This document shows positions 7,742-16,914 of a DNA stretch of 64,000 nucleotides, piece after piece (positions within the stretch are counted from its first letter, which is position 1; each line of letters opens with the position of its first letter). The stretch comes from a gamma proteobacterium L18 (GTDB lineage: Bacteria; Pseudomonadota; Gammaproteobacteria; Pseudomonadales; Pseudomonadaceae). The DNA lies in the NCBI GenBank assembly GCA_000497835.1, contig KI547166.1, positions 533,990-597,989 of the forward strand, read 5' to 3'. Under the pieces are notes generated by a model that did not search any database, was not told the origin of the DNA, and saw only the letters and a list, made by a program, of their open reading frames with translations. A program made the translations under genes and the position numbers.

Positions 7742-9406
7742 GTGGAACGCGAATACATGGAATTCGACGTGGTCATCGTCGGGGCCGGCCCCGCTGGCCT
7801 GTCCGCCGCCTGCCGCCTGAAGCAGAAAGCTGCTGCAGCGGGCCAGGAAATCAGCGTCTGCGTGGTGGAAAAAGGCTCCGAGGTCGGCGCCCACATTCTC
7901 TCCGGCGCGGTGTTCGAACCCCGTGCGCTCAACGAGCTGTTCCCGGACTGGAAAGAGCTGGGTGCGCCGCTCAACACCCCGGTTACCGGCGACGACATCT
8001 ACGTGCTGCGCAGCGCCGACAGCGCCACCAAGGTGCCAGACTTCTTCGTGCCCAAGACCATGCACAACGAAGGCAACTACATCATCTCCCTGGGCAACCT
8101 GTGCCGCTGGCTGGCCCAGCAGGCCGAGAACCTGGGCGTAGAGGTGTACCCAGGCTTCGCCGCCCAGGAAGCGCTGATCGACGAAAACGGCACCGTGCGC
8201 GGCATTCTCACCGGCGACATGGGCGTGGACCGTGAAGGCCACCCCAAGGACGGCATGTACACCCCCGGCATGGAACTGCGCGGCAAGTACACGCTGTTCG
8301 CCGAAGGCTGCCGCGGCCACATCGGCAAGCAACTGATCAAGCGCTACAACCTGGACAGCGAGTCCGATGTGCAGCACTACGGCATCGGCCTGAAGGAAAT
8401 CTGGGAAATCGATCCGGCCAAGCACAAGCCAGGCCTGGTGGTGCACACCGCCGGCTGGCCACTGGACATCATGAGCACCGAGAACACCGGCGGCTCCTTC
8501 CTCTACCACCTGGAAAACAACCAGGTGGTGGTCGGCCTGATCGTCGACCTGTCCTACGGCAACACTTTCCTGTCGCCGTTCGACGAGTTCCAGCGCCTCA
8601 AGCACCACCCGGTGCTCAGCCAGTACCTGGAAGGCGGCAAGCGCATCAGCTACGGCGCCCGCGCCCTGGCCAAAGGTGGCTTGAACTCGCTGCCGAAAAT
8701 GGTCTTCAACGGTGGCGCGCTGATCGGCTGCGACCTGGGCACCATGAACGTGGCCAAGATCAAGGGCAGCCACACCGCAATGAAATCCGGCATGCTGGCC
8801 GCCGACGCCGTGGCCGAGAAGCTGCTGGCCGGTAGCGAGGGCGGCGACCTGCTGAACAACTACGTCGACGCGTTCAAGGCCAGCTGGCTGTACGAAGAAT
8901 TGTTCGCCAGCCGCAACTTCGGCCCGGCCATGCACAAGTTCGGCCCGCTGCTGGGTGCCGGCTTCAACTGGCTGGACCAGAACATCTTCGGCGGCAAGCT
9001 GCCCTTCACCCTGCACGACACCAAGCCGGACTACGCCTGCCTGAAGCTGGCCAAGGACTCGACCCGCATCGAGTACCCCAAGCCCGACGGCAAGCTGAGC
9101 TTCGACAAGCTGAGCTCGGTGTTCCTCTCCAGCACCAACCATGAAGAGGAACAACCCTGCCACCTGAAGCTGACCGACCCGAGCATCCCGATCGGCACCA
9201 ACCTGCCGCTCTACGATGAACCGGCGCAGCGCTACTGCCCGGCAGGCGTGTACGAAGTCATCACCAAGGAAGACGGCGAGAAGCGCTTCCAGATCAACGC
9301 CCAGAACTGCGTGCACTGCAAGACCTGTGACATCAAGGACCCTTCGCAGAACATCACCTGGGTAACCCCGGAAGGCTCGGGCGGGCCGACCTACCCGAAT
9401 ATGTAA
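7742..9406 (+). CDS. Electron transfer flavoprotein-ubiquinone oxidoreductase
   Basis: The protein has 554 residues from a GTG start at 7742, preceded by AGGAG at 7730-7734; an in-frame TTG at 7724 lies upstream of that ribosome site and is rejected. The N-terminal dinucleotide motif GAGPAGL (14-20) binds FAD. Four cysteines at 499, 523, 526 and 529 (CPAGVYEV, NCVHCKTCDIKDP) ligate the 4Fe-4S cluster, and the protein ends in the family tail TPEGSGGPTYPNM. This membrane-associated enzyme oxidises reduced ETF and reduces ubiquinone. It is divergent from etfBA, probably co-regulated through the shared intergenic region. A family-A hairpin follows the stop directly. Confidence 0.97.
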   Translation: MEREYMEFDVVIVGAGPAGLSAACRLKQKAAAAGQEISVCVVEKGSEVGAHILSGAVFEPRALNELFPDWKELGAPLNTPVTGDDIYVLRSADSATKVPDFFVPKTMHNEGNYIISLGNLCRWLAQQAENLGVEVYPGFAAQEALIDENGTVRGILTGDMGVDREGHPKDGMYTPGMELRGKYTLFAEGCRGHIGKQLIKRYNLDSESDVQHYGIGLKEIWEIDPAKHKPGLVVHTAGWPLDIMSTENTGGSFLYHLENNQVVVGLIVDLSYGNTFLSPFDEFQRLKHHPVLSQYLEGGKRISYGARALAKGGLNSLPKMVFNGGALIGCDLGTMNVAKIKGSHTAMKSGMLAADAVAEKLLAGSEGGDLLNNYVDAFKASWLYEELFASRNFGPAMHKFGPLLGAGFNWLDQNIFGGKLPFTLHDTKPDYACLKLAKDSTRIEYPKPDGKLSFDKLSSVFLSSTNHEEEQPCHLKLTDPSIPIGTNLPLYDEPAQRYCPAGVYEVITKEDGEKRFQINAQNCVHCKTCDIKDPSQNITWVTPEGSGGPTYPNM

Positions 9407-9410
9407 CTCC

Positions 9411-9466
9411 TCGCGACCAAGGTCGGCTCCTACACCCTCCGTGGTAGGAGCCGACCTTGGTCGCGA
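9411..9466. repeat. Family A inverted repeat (23-bp perfect arms)
   Basis: Arms 9411-9433 and 9444-9466 are exact reverse complements with core GGAGCCGACCTTGGTCGCGA and a 10-nt loop. It lies 5 bp after the ETF-QO stop and could stabilise the mRNA end. Related copies occur at 11824-11911 and 55368-55446. The remaining 9467-9653 stretch is non-coding leader for the next small gene. Confidence 0.9.
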
Positions 9467-9653
9467 TGCAGGCGACGCGGATTCAATCGGTAAACCATCA
9501 ACACATGGCGCTGTGACACCATTCTTGTCAAACGCCACACATCGCCGAAATGCTTCCGATACCCGATTTTACTGGAGTTTGCCGCCCCCATGCCGATAAA
9601 ACAGGCATCAGGGCAGTGAGCAGATCACAGCCTTCAGTATCGGAGTCATTACC

Positions 9654-9878
9654 ATGCAGATCGAGCGCCTGGGCACCATTCAGGATGACCTTGAACACAC
9701 CGCCGCCCACCTGGAAGCGCTATCGCAAATGCTTCAGGGCCATGCGTTGTTCCTGCGCCATTCCACCTACGCCGACAACTCGGCCGACATCGACTTCATC
9801 GAACGCCACCTCAACGGTCTGGCTGCCTCGGTGACCGACCTGCGCGGCGTGGCCCGCAACATCGCCAAAGTTGCCTGA
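9654..9878 (+). CDS. Small hypothetical protein
   Basis: The product has 74 residues and is predicted to be all helical: IQDDLEHTAAHLEALSQMLQGHALFLRHST then a second helix ADIDFIERHLNGLAASVTDLRGVARNIAKVA. It has no signal peptide, cysteine or known motif. An ATG at 9654 begins it, with weak ribosome-binding sequence. It ends 5 bp before the stop of the convergent LysR gene. I do not recognise the family; a small cytoplasmic helical-hairpin protein is all that can be said. Confidence 0.6.
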   Translation: MQIERLGTIQDDLEHTAAHLEALSQMLQGHALFLRHSTYADNSADIDFIERHLNGLAASVTDLRGVARNIAKVA

Positions 9879-9883
9879 GCGCC

Positions 9884-10768
9884 CTACTCCACCCGCAACG
9901 CCCACAACACATCCAGCACATGCCGGGTCGACCGTTCGACCTCACCGGCGCGATGAACGATGCCCAACTGCCGTGAAAGCGCAGGCTTCAACGGCCGCAT
10001 CACGACGCGCGCATCTGGCAGCGGCGTGGACGCTTCATGGGGCAGCAGCGTGGCACCGTAGCCTGCGGCCACCAGGCTCTTGATGGCGTCGTTGTAGTTG
10101 AGCTGGATGCGCGGCGTGGGTTGCTGACCCTCGCTGGCAAACCATTCGCTGGTCAGGCGTGAAAGGCGTGTGGTGCTGTCGTTGAGAATCAGCGGCTGCT
10201 CCGCCAGCCACGCCGGGGTCACTAACTCGGGCACCTCCCAGCGGGCAGGCAGGAAGGCCATTACCGGATCAAGCCGCCACGGCTGAATCTGCACCCCTTT
10301 GACCGGCAACTGCGGCAAGGCGATCAGGCCGATGTCCAGCGTGCCTGCCGTCAACTGGCGCAAGGTCTCCTGGGAGGTCAGTACCGCCACCTGCACGTCG
10401 ATGCCAGGATGGCGTTGGCCCAGGGTTTCCAGCGCTTGGGGCAGCAACTGCGCGATGGCCCCGGTGGAGGCGCCCAGACGCACCCGCCCCGCCAGGCCCT
10501 GTACCTGGCGCTGCACATCCTCCAAGGCTTGCTGAGCGTCCAGCAGCAAACGCCGCCCGCGCGCCACCAGCGTCTCGCCAATGGCAGTGGGCAATACCCG
10601 CCCCCGGGTCCGCGATAACAACGCGCCGCCTACTCGCTCTTCAAGCTCGGCAATGTGCAGGCTGACGGTGGGCGGCGCCAGGTTGAGCGTACGCGCCGCT
10701 TCGGCGAACGAGCCCAGGTCGGCAATGGTCACCAGCGTGCGCAGGCGGTCCAGACTGATTTCACGCAT
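9884..10768 (-). CDS. LysR-family transcriptional regulator
   Basis: This 294-residue protein has an N-terminal HTH (residues about 4-62: [52 protein letters not shown]) and a substrate-binding domain ([34 protein letters not shown]...DIGLIALPQ). It is transcribed divergently from the argC gene with 107 bp between them, the classical arrangement for control of the adjacent gene. The effector may be an arginine-pathway intermediate, but this is inference from position only. Confidence 0.9.
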   Translation of the reverse strand: MREISLDRLRTLVTIADLGSFAEAARTLNLAPPTVSLHIAELEERVGGALLSRTRGRVLPTAIGETLVARGRRLLLDAQQALEDVQRQVQGLAGRVRLGASTGAIAQLLPQALETLGQRHPGIDVQVAVLTSQETLRQLTAGTLDIGLIALPQLPVKGVQIQPWRLDPVMAFLPARWEVPELVTPAWLAEQPLILNDSTTRLSRLTSEWFASEGQQPTPRIQLNYNDAIKSLVAAGYGATLLPHEASTPLPDARVVMRPLKPALSRQLGIVHRAGEVERSTRHVLDVLWALRVE

Positions 10769-10875
10769 CGGCTTTTCCTTCAGAAAACCTGAACATCATC
10801 GTTGCCAAATTCAACTTTCCCTATGCTACCCGTGGATTGATGATAGGGGCAGTCACTTTTTGCGAGCACCCCGGC

Positions 10876-11802
10876 ATGACCACTCCCCTGATCTTCATCG
10901 ATGGCGACCAAGGCACCACCGGCCTGCAGATTCACCAGCGCCTGCGGCACCGCGCCGACCTGCAACTGCTGCGCCTGGACCCGCGCTACCGCAAAGACCC
11001 GCAGCACCGCGCCGAGGCCATCAATGCCTGCGACATCGCCATCCTGTGCCTGCCCGATGACGCAGCGCGCGAGGCCGTGGCCAGCATTCACAACCCGGCG
11101 GTGCGGGTGATTGATGCCAGCTCTGCCCACCGTACCCATGCCGAGTGGACCTATGGTTTTGCGGAAATGGGCGCGGCACAATCCAGCGCCATTGCGGCGG
11201 CCAAACGCGTGAGCAACCCTGGCTGCTACCCCACCGGCGCCATCGGCCTGCTGCGCCCGCTGGTGCAGGCCGGGCTGGTGCCGGCCGATTACCCGATCAG
11301 CATCAACGCCGTGTCGGGCTATTCAGGTAAAGGTCGCGCCGGCGTGGATGAATACGAAGGCGAGAATGCCGTGGCCGCGCCAGCCTTCCAACTGTATGGC
11401 CTGGGCCTGACCCACAAGCATGTGCCGGAAATCGCCGGCCACACCGGCCTGGTGCACCGCCCGCTGTTCGTGCCGGCGTATGGCGCATTTCGCCAGGGCA
11501 TCGTGCTGACCATCCCCCTGCAATTGCACCTGCTGGCACCGGGGATGACCGGCGCGCAGTTGCAGGCTTGCCTGGCGGATCACTATGCGGGGCAGCGTCA
11601 CGTGCAGGTGCTGCCGCTGGCGGACAGCAAGGCGCTGACGCACCTGGACCCGCAGGGCATGAACGGCACGGATGATCTGCGCTTGATGGTGTTCGAGCAT
11701 GGGCAGCAGGTGTTGCTGGCGGCGGTGTTCGATAACCTGGGCAAAGGGGCGGCGGGGGCGGCCGTGCAGAACCTTGATTTGATGATCAAGCGGCGCCGAT
11801 GA
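10876..11802 (+). CDS. argC: N-acetyl-gamma-glutamyl-phosphate reductase, type 2
   Basis: The protein has 308 residues from ATG 10876 ([23 protein letters not shown]); an upstream in-frame ATG at 10837 would add an unconserved leader. It shows the Rossmann motif DGDQGTTG, the catalytic cysteine in [19 protein letters not shown] and [18 protein letters not shown], characteristic of the shorter ArgC class (about 310 residues). The enzyme reduces N-acetylglutamyl-5-phosphate with NADPH in arginine synthesis. Pseudomonads commonly carry a second, longer argC elsewhere, so this copy may be a paralogue with specialised expression under the divergent LysR gene. Confidence 0.93.
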   Translation: MTTPLIFIDGDQGTTGLQIHQRLRHRADLQLLRLDPRYRKDPQHRAEAINACDIAILCLPDDAAREAVASIHNPAVRVIDASSAHRTHAEWTYGFAEMGAAQSSAIAAAKRVSNPGCYPTGAIGLLRPLVQAGLVPADYPISINAVSGYSGKGRAGVDEYEGENAVAAPAFQLYGLGLTHKHVPEIAGHTGLVHRPLFVPAYGAFRQGIVLTIPLQLHLLAPGMTGAQLQACLADHYAGQRHVQVLPLADSKALTHLDPQGMNGTDDLRLMVFEHGQQVLLAAVFDNLGKGAAGAAVQNLDLMIKRRR

Positions 11803-11823
11803 CGCCGCCTTCGGCTGCTACAG

Positions 11824-11911
11824 GACGGCGTCGTCTGCATCGCGGCCAAGGCCGGCTCCTACCCCGCACGGCGTAGGAGCCGACTTTAGTCGCGATGCAG
11901 GCGACGCCGTC
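11824..11911. repeat. Family A inverted repeat (39-nt imperfect arms)
   Basis: Arms 11824-11862 and 11873-11911 are near reverse complements, extending the family-A core (CCGGCTCCTAC / GTAGGAGCCG) with GACGGCG/CGCCGTC ends. A short family-D-like piece (CTTCGGCTGCTACAG) precedes it at about 11810-11823. The element separates argC (+) from the convergent DMT gene (-). Confidence 0.8.
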
Positions 11912-11926
11912 TCAAGACAGTTGCTG

Positions 11927-12817
11927 CTACAGGTTGTGTTGCAGGGTGCGGCGGCCCACGCCCCAGCCCTGCTGCATGCCAGCGGCAGCTAGCAGAATCG
12001 CTGCTACACCCACCCACTGCAACGCATCCAGCCGATGCCCAAACGCAAACCAATCCACAAAAATTGCCACAATGGGGTAGATAAAGCTCAACGCCCCCGT
12101 CAGCGCCGTCGGCAATTTCTGAATCGCGCCATACAGCAGCACATACATCAACCCCGTATGCACCATCCCCAGGGTCAGCAACGCCCCCCAACCTTGCACC
12201 TCATGGGGAAACGCCGATAGCTGCGCCAAGGGCGCCAGCAACACCACGCCCGTGGCCACCTGCACCAACGCGATCAGATGGGGCGGCACGCCAGTCAGGC
12301 GCTTGATGATCAGCGCGGCAACGGCGTACAGCGCGGCAGCCCCCAGTGCCATCACGATACCCAGCAGATAATGATCGCCACCCTCGCTGCCATGGGCACT
12401 GACAATGGCCAGCATCCCGGCAAACGACACCACCAGCCAGAACAGTTTCTGTGCGGTGATCTTCTCACCCAGGAACAGGGCCCCAAGCCCCACCAGAATG
12501 AACGGCTGCACGTTGTACACTGCCGTGCCGATAGCGATCGACGCCCGCGAATACGAGCCAAACAGCAACAGCCAGTTACCCACGATCGCCACGCCGCTGA
12601 GCACCGCCAGCAGGAAGGTGGTCCGGGTCAGCAACCCCGGCCTCAAGAAGCCCATGGCCGCACAGATCGCCAGCAGCGTCAAGGCGCCGAACACGCAGCG
12701 CCAGAACACCACGTCCAGCACCGGCTGCCCCGACAACATCACCAGCCAGCCGATGGTGCCGGAAATCAGCATGGCCGCGACCATTTCCAGCGAGCCGCGA
12801 TGCAGTGATTTGTCCAT
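11927..12817 (-). CDS. DMT-superfamily (EamA) transporter
   Basis: The product has 296 residues with about ten hydrophobic segments and two EamA repeats (GTIGWLVMLSGQPVLDVVFWRC and LLGIVMALGAAALYAVAALIIKRL...FIYPIVAIFVDWFAFGHRLDALQWVGVAAILLAA). Such inner-membrane proteins usually export amino acids or related metabolites. It is divergent from an Lrp/AsnC regulator, 133 bp apart, a common pairing for amino-acid exporters, so its substrate is probably an amino acid sensed by that regulator (inference). Confidence 0.9.
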   Translation of the reverse strand: MDKSLHRGSLEMVAAMLISGTIGWLVMLSGQPVLDVVFWRCVFGALTLLAICAAMGFLRPGLLTRTTFLLAVLSGVAIVGNWLLLFGSYSRASIAIGTAVYNVQPFILVGLGALFLGEKITAQKLFWLVVSFAGMLAIVSAHGSEGGDHYLLGIVMALGAAALYAVAALIIKRLTGVPPHLIALVQVATGVVLLAPLAQLSAFPHEVQGWGALLTLGMVHTGLMYVLLYGAIQKLPTALTGALSFIYPIVAIFVDWFAFGHRLDALQWVGVAAILLAAAGMQQGWGVGRRTLQHNL

Positions 12818-12950
12818 TGGAAATCTCCTTCTTCAATGGCGATCATTATGCTCGGGGCTACAAGGCGCTTTCCATGAAGAAAAGAAGGCGAATTGATGCG
12901 TTGGGCTTTACTATCAAGGCATACCGGTGCTTTTGCCTTAGGAGCCGTTC

Positions 12951-13388
12951 ATGACCGACGACATTGACCAACGCCTGATCAGCGCCCTGATGGAGGACTC
13001 GCGCCGTTCCCTCAAGGCCCTGGCACAACTCACCGGCCTGTCCGCCCCCAGCGTCGCCGAACGCCTGCGCAAACTGGAAGAGCGCGGCGTGCTCAAGGGC
13101 TACACCGTTGAAGTCGACCCCAAGGCCTTCGGCTATCAGTTGCAGGCCATCGTGCGCATCCGCCCGCTGCCGGGCCAACTGCACGTGGTGGAGCGGCAGA
13201 TCCAGCAAATCCCGCAGTTCACCGAATGCGACAAAGTCACGGGCGACGATTGCTTCATCGCCCGCCTGCATGTGCGCAGCATCGAAGAACTGGACACTGT
13301 GCTCGACGATTTGAACGCCTACGCCGAAACCAACACCGCGATCATCAAGAAGAGCCCCGTGAAGCGGCGACTGCCGCCGATGGCGTGA
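12951..13388 (+). CDS. Lrp/AsnC-family transcriptional regulator
   Basis: This 145-residue protein has an HTH (residues about 3-62: DIDQRLISALMEDSRRSLKALAQLTGLSAPSVAERLRKLEERGVLKGYTVEVDP) and a RAM/AsnC ligand-binding domain (FGYQLQAIVRIRPLPGQL...VTGDDCFIARLHVRSIEELDTVLDDL). AGGAG lies 7 bp before the ATG. It probably controls the divergent EamA exporter in response to an amino acid. The following small gene starts 34 bp downstream and may be co-transcribed. Confidence 0.93.
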   Translation: MTDDIDQRLISALMEDSRRSLKALAQLTGLSAPSVAERLRKLEERGVLKGYTVEVDPKAFGYQLQAIVRIRPLPGQLHVVERQIQQIPQFTECDKVTGDDCFIARLHVRSIEELDTVLDDLNAYAETNTAIIKKSPVKRRLPPMA

Positions 13389-13422
13389 CACCACTCCCCC
13401 AACTTAAAGGACTGCGAACCCC

Positions 13423-13770
13423 ATGCATGCACGGCTGCACGACCGTCGATTCGTGACCACGGCCAACCCCGAGGGTCATGCTGACGCCAATACCGTGTTT
13501 CACTACTTTGTGCACGACACCACCATCACCGGCCGCTACGCCGGCGGGAAGATTCGCAGCGGGCAGGTGGTGGGTCGCGTTACCGGGCCAGACACCATTG
13601 AGCTGCTGTATCACTGCCTGACCCAGGACAATGAATTGCTGGCGGGATGGTCGCGGGGCGTGGTCGGTGTCGATGATGCCGGCCGCACCACCCTGGCCTT
13701 CGAATGGGGCTGGCTGAGCGGCGCCACCGGTGGTGGCGAGTCCCAGTACATCGAGCTGATTGACGCGTAG
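13423..13770 (+). CDS. Small beta-rich hypothetical protein
   Basis: The product has 115 residues: MHARLHDRRFVTTANPEGHADANTVFHYF, TITGRYAGGKIRSGQVVGRVTGPDTIELLYHCLTQDNELLAGWSRGVVGVDDAGRTTLAFEWGWLSG. It is predicted to be mostly beta strands with repeated Gly turns, like a small barrel or lipocalin-like fold. Similar bacterial proteins are sometimes labelled n-acetylglutamate synthase, but it is too short and shows no GNAT acetyl-CoA motif, so I do not accept that function. AAAGGA precedes the ATG. Confidence 0.7.
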   Translation: MHARLHDRRFVTTANPEGHADANTVFHYFVHDTTITGRYAGGKIRSGQVVGRVTGPDTIELLYHCLTQDNELLAGWSRGVVGVDDAGRTTLAFEWGWLSGATGGGESQYIELIDA

Positions 13771-13805
13771 CCTGCCGGCAGCGGCCCCCCTCTGGGTGAA
13801 GCGAC

Positions 13806-14207
13806 TCAGATAGACAGCTCTCGTAAAGCTGCCGCCGCGAGAAACCCCGACCGCGATTTGTAGCGATTATCACGGCTCACAGTACTGTCAATGCGCTGTA
13901 AAAGGTGTTCTGGCAGAGTGGCATTGAAGCGCACTGACTTGCCGAAGTAAGGAGTTACATCAATCTCGACAAATGCCCAGAACCCACCCGCGAAATCAGG
14001 ATTGACGACATGCCGGTCAATCTCCCCGGCCATTGGCAGGGGTTCGCCGTCGATTACCAACCCTTCAAAATGTAACGCCAGCGCTTGCTCGACACTTTCC
14101 AAGGCCTCGGCCACGGTAGACCCTGCGGAAAAGCACCCGGGCACGTCAGGCACTGTGACGCCGTATTCAGAGTCAGCATCCTTGTGCAGTACCACAGCGA
14201 ATTTCAT
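13806..14207 (-). CDS. hicB: HicB antitoxin
   Basis: The 133-residue protein starts at ATG 14207 (MKFAVVLHKDADSEYGVTVPDVPGCFSAGSTVAEALESVEQALALHFEGLVIDGEPLP), the partial RNase-H-like HicB fold that occludes HicA. Its C-terminus (SVRFNATLPEHLLQRIDSTVSRDNRYKSRSGFLAAAALREL) is a ribbon-helix-helix DNA-binding domain, so the HicAB complex probably represses its own promoter. Longer in-frame upstream extensions overlap hicA and are rejected. It lies 56 bp downstream of hicA. Confidence 0.93.
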   Translation of the reverse strand: MKFAVVLHKDADSEYGVTVPDVPGCFSAGSTVAEALESVEQALALHFEGLVIDGEPLPMAGEIDRHVVNPDFAGGFWAFVEIDVTPYFGKSVRFNATLPEHLLQRIDSTVSRDNRYKSRSGFLAAAALRELSI

Positions 14208-14263
14208 GGGGGACCACCTGTCTCCTAAAGCCAGATGCGCCGAGGATTGGCGCGCCTGGGCAA

Positions 14264-14446
14264 TCATTTCAGACCCGCCTGCTTCAGAATGCTGTTGATC
14301 GTCCCTTTCGGCAGATCGCCCTCGGGGTGTTTGATCGTAACGCGTCCTGGCTTGCAGGGGTGCTTGTACTGATGATGGCTGCCGGCTACAGCCACCAGAT
14401 ACCACCCGTCCTGCATGATCAATCTGATCATTTCGCGGCTTCGCAT
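14264..14446 (-). CDS. hicA: HicA toxin (mRNA interferase)
   Basis: The 60-residue protein from ATG 14446 (MRSREMIRLIMQDGWYLVAVAGSHHQYKHPCKPGRVTIKHPEGDLPKGTINSILKQAGLK) is a complete HicA: dsRNA-binding-like fold, the catalytic His in GSHHQYKHP and the PEGDLPKGTINSILKQAG helix. HicA cleaves mRNA and tmRNA independently of the ribosome. It is the first gene of the hicAB operon. The pair appears intact and is the only toxin-antitoxin module seen in the window. Confidence 0.93.
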   Translation of the reverse strand: MRSREMIRLIMQDGWYLVAVAGSHHQYKHPCKPGRVTIKHPEGDLPKGTINSILKQAGLK

Positions 14447-14576
14447 AGTCCATGCCTTGTTCCTCCATTTCAGAAAAGAGGATACCGGCGGACCACAGCT
14501 CAATACACACAATACACATCAAGTAAGAATATTTGAAGCGTGATGCGTCTGCACGTGACCGCAGCCAGACCGAAGC

Positions 14577-15374
14577 CTAACCCCCCACCTCCGCCGATAT
14601 CCCCGCCGCCGCTCGCTGCACCACCGGCACCAGCGACTCCATCTTTTCCAACGACATATACGGCACCGTACTGGCCACGCTGATCGCCGCCACGATGCGC
14701 TTGCTGGCATCACGAATCGGCGCCGCCACGCAGCGAATCGACGGCTCGTTGTCTTCCAGGTCGAAGGCATAGCCACCCTGCACATACGCCTGCATGCGCG
14801 CATGCACCTGCGCCCAGGTCTGCTCCGGGTGGTTGGGCCACAGGGCGTTGTGGCCGGCGGCCGGCAGGCTGATTTCGTACAGGTGGTGCCACTCGGCGGG
14901 CGAGGCGTCCAGCAGCAGGGCCTTGCCGATGCCGGTGCGCGCCAGGGGCATGCGGTGGCCGACACGGGAGCGCATTTCCGGGCCGTTGCGGCCTGGGGTC
15001 TTGTGCAGGTACAGCACGTCGTCGCCGTCGCGGATGGCCAGGTGAATGGTGTCGCCGGTCAGGCGCGACAGTTCGTCCAGGTAAGGGGTGGCGAGCATTA
15101 CCAGGGGCACTTCTTCGCGGGCCTGGAAGCCCAACTCGATCAGTTTGGGGCCCAATAGGTAACCAATCTGGGGCAACACGCGCAGGTAGCGTTCATCCAC
15201 CAGGGCGCTGGCCAAGCGGTGGGTGGTACTGCGGGTGGTACCGACGTGGCGGGCGATTTCCTTGAGGTCGCGGGCGCCGGCCGCCACCGCCTGGATCACA
15301 GCCAGGCCGCGCAGCAGGGTTTGCGTGCCGGCGGGGGCGGCGTCTTTGGCTGGCGGGATAACGTCGTCCTGCAT
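14577..15374 (-). CDS. IclR-family regulator of the dgo cluster
   Basis: The 265-residue protein (ATG 15374, with AGGA upstream; ATG 15380 is the alternative) has an N-terminal winged HTH (TLLRGLAVIQAVAAGARDLKEIARHVGTTRSTTHRLASALVDERYL) and the IclR effector domain (RLTGDTIHLAIRDGDDVLYLHKTPGRNGPEMRSRVGHRMPLARTGIGKALLL). It lies last in the dgoKADT cluster, on the same strand. E. coli controls dgo with a GntR-type protein, so an IclR regulator here is a different solution. Its operator may be one of the two palindromes before dgoK. Confidence 0.9.
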   Translation of the reverse strand: MQDDVIPPAKDAAPAGTQTLLRGLAVIQAVAAGARDLKEIARHVGTTRSTTHRLASALVDERYLRVLPQIGYLLGPKLIELGFQAREEVPLVMLATPYLDELSRLTGDTIHLAIRDGDDVLYLHKTPGRNGPEMRSRVGHRMPLARTGIGKALLLDASPAEWHHLYEISLPAAGHNALWPNHPEQTWAQVHARMQAYVQGGYAFDLEDNEPSIRCVAAPIRDASKRIVAAISVASTVPYMSLEKMESLVPVVQRAAAGISAEVGG

Positions 15375-15451
15375 GGGCATTCCTGTGTTCAAAACGGCAT
15401 TGAAAACGCTGAGGCAGGCGCATTATGTGCGCCCGCCTGCGCCCGCACCAG

Positions 15452-16762
15452 TCACAGCTGGATGCGTTCCACCTTGCCCACCAGCACGATGTAGGACAGC
15501 GCACCCAGCAAGGCCATGACGGCGATGTAGGTGATGGCCGGCGCGAACGACTCGCCGCTGGCCAGAAAGCCGATGGCGATGGGCGTGGTGATGGCCGACA
15601 GGTTGCCGATGAAGTTGAACACCCCACCGGTCAGGCCCAGCAAACGGGCCGGCGCCAGGGTCGAGACCAGCGACCAGGTGATCGATGCCAGGCCGTTGCC
15701 GAAGAACGCCACGGCCAGACAAGCAATGACTAGAGCCGTTGAGTCAACGTAATTGGCGCCGATGATGCTGGTACTGATCAGCAACCCGCCGATGATCGGC
15801 AGCTTGCGCGCCAGGCCGATGCTGGCGCCACGACACACCAGCCAGTCAGAGAAGAACCCGGAGCACAGCACGCCGACGAAGGCCGCCAGGAACGGCAGCG
15901 AGGCCAGGATGCCGGACTTGATGAAGTCCATGCCGCGGTATTTGACCAGGTAGGTGGGGAACCAGGTCAGGAAGAACCACAACGTCGAATTCAGGCAATA
16001 CTGGCCCAGGTAGATGCCCCACAGCTTGCGCTTGCTGAGTACGATGCCCAGGTCCGTCCAACTGAAACCCGGCTTGGCGGCCTTCGCCGACGTCTGCATG
16101 TCCACCAGCCCGCCGCCTTCGCTGATCAGCTCGATCTCGGCGGCGTTGGCACCCTTGAAATCGCGCGGTTCACGGTACACCGCGTACCACACCAAGGCCC
16201 AGGCGATACCCAGCACCCCCGTGGCAACGAACACCATGTGCCAGCCGAACGCGTGCTGCAGCCACGCCAGGACCGGGGTCAGAAACGCCAGGCCAACGAA
16301 CTGCCCCGAGGTGTAGAAACCGATGGCAGTGGCGCGCTCACGCTCGGGGAACCAGGTGGTCACCACGCGACTGTTGATGGGATAGGCCGGGGCTTCCAGG
16401 GCGCCGACGGCCATGCGCAGCAGGAACAGGGCGATGAAGCTGCCGGCAAAGCCGAGCATGACCGTAGCCAGCGACCACAGCGCCAGGGCCACGCTGTAGA
16501 GGATGCGCGGCGGCACTCGATCCACCAGCCAGCCGCCGGGGATCTGCATGGCCGCGTAGGTCCAGCCGAAGGCCGAGAACACCAGGCCCACGTGCACCGG
16601 GTCGATACCCAGGTCGCTGGTCAGGGCCGGGGCGGCGATGGACAGGTTGCTGCGGTCCAGGTAGTTGATGACCACGGTGATGAACAGCAGCACCATGATG
16701 AAGAAGCGCTTGCGGCTGGGCGTGGCCAGGGTCGCCTGCGCGGGGAAGGTCTGGGTGTGCAT
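15452..16762 (-). CDS. dgoT: MFS transporter, D-galactonate type
   Basis: The product has about 436 residues and twelve predicted membrane segments, with the anion:cation symporter (phthalate permease/DgoT) signature in LDRSNLSIAAPALTSDLGI and GGWLVDRVPPRILYSVALALWSLATVMLGF. This family imports D-galactonate, D-glucarate or related sugar acids with protons. Its position directly after dgoD supports galactonate as substrate. ATG 16762 gives the better ribosome-site spacing; ATG 16771 is in frame and also possible. Confidence 0.88.
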   Translation of the reverse strand: MHTQTFPAQATLATPSRKRFFIMVLLFITVVINYLDRSNLSIAAPALTSDLGIDPVHVGLVFSAFGWTYAAMQIPGGWLVDRVPPRILYSVALALWSLATVMLGFAGSFIALFLLRMAVGALEAPAYPINSRVVTTWFPERERATAIGFYTSGQFVGLAFLTPVLAWLQHAFGWHMVFVATGVLGIAWALVWYAVYREPRDFKGANAAEIELISEGGGLVDMQTSAKAAKPGFSWTDLGIVLSKRKLWGIYLGQYCLNSTLWFFLTWFPTYLVKYRGMDFIKSGILASLPFLAAFVGVLCSGFFSDWLVCRGASIGLARKLPIIGGLLISTSIIGANYVDSTALVIACLAVAFFGNGLASITWSLVSTLAPARLLGLTGGVFNFIGNLSAITTPIAIGFLASGESFAPAITYIAVMALLGALSYIVLVGKVERIQL

Positions 16763-16807
16763 GGGGGGCATGCCTCGTTCTTATCATTGTTCAGGTCCTC
16801 CCTCCCC

Positions 16808-16896
16808 TGTGGGACCGGGCGAAGCTCGGGGCGCGGACAGCGCTTATGCCTGTGCCGTTCGCGGTGTTGCTTTCCCGGGCTTCGCCCGGTCCCACA
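16808..16896. repeat. Family C inverted repeat
   Basis: Arms 16808-16830 and 16874-16896 are reverse complements with one mismatch (core GTGGGACCGGGCGAAGC). It sits inside the dgo operon, between dgoD and dgoT, where it may act as a processing or attenuation hairpin. Related copies occur at 32627-32723 and 39550-39717. Confidence 0.85.
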
Positions 16897-16914
16897 AGGA
16901 AGAGAGGGGACGCA

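Noticed and set aside
7706..9538. 610-residue open frame antisense to ETF-QO
   Set aside because: It is the mirror frame of a well-supported gene in GC-rich DNA, with no recognisable domain and composition typical of an antisense shadow.
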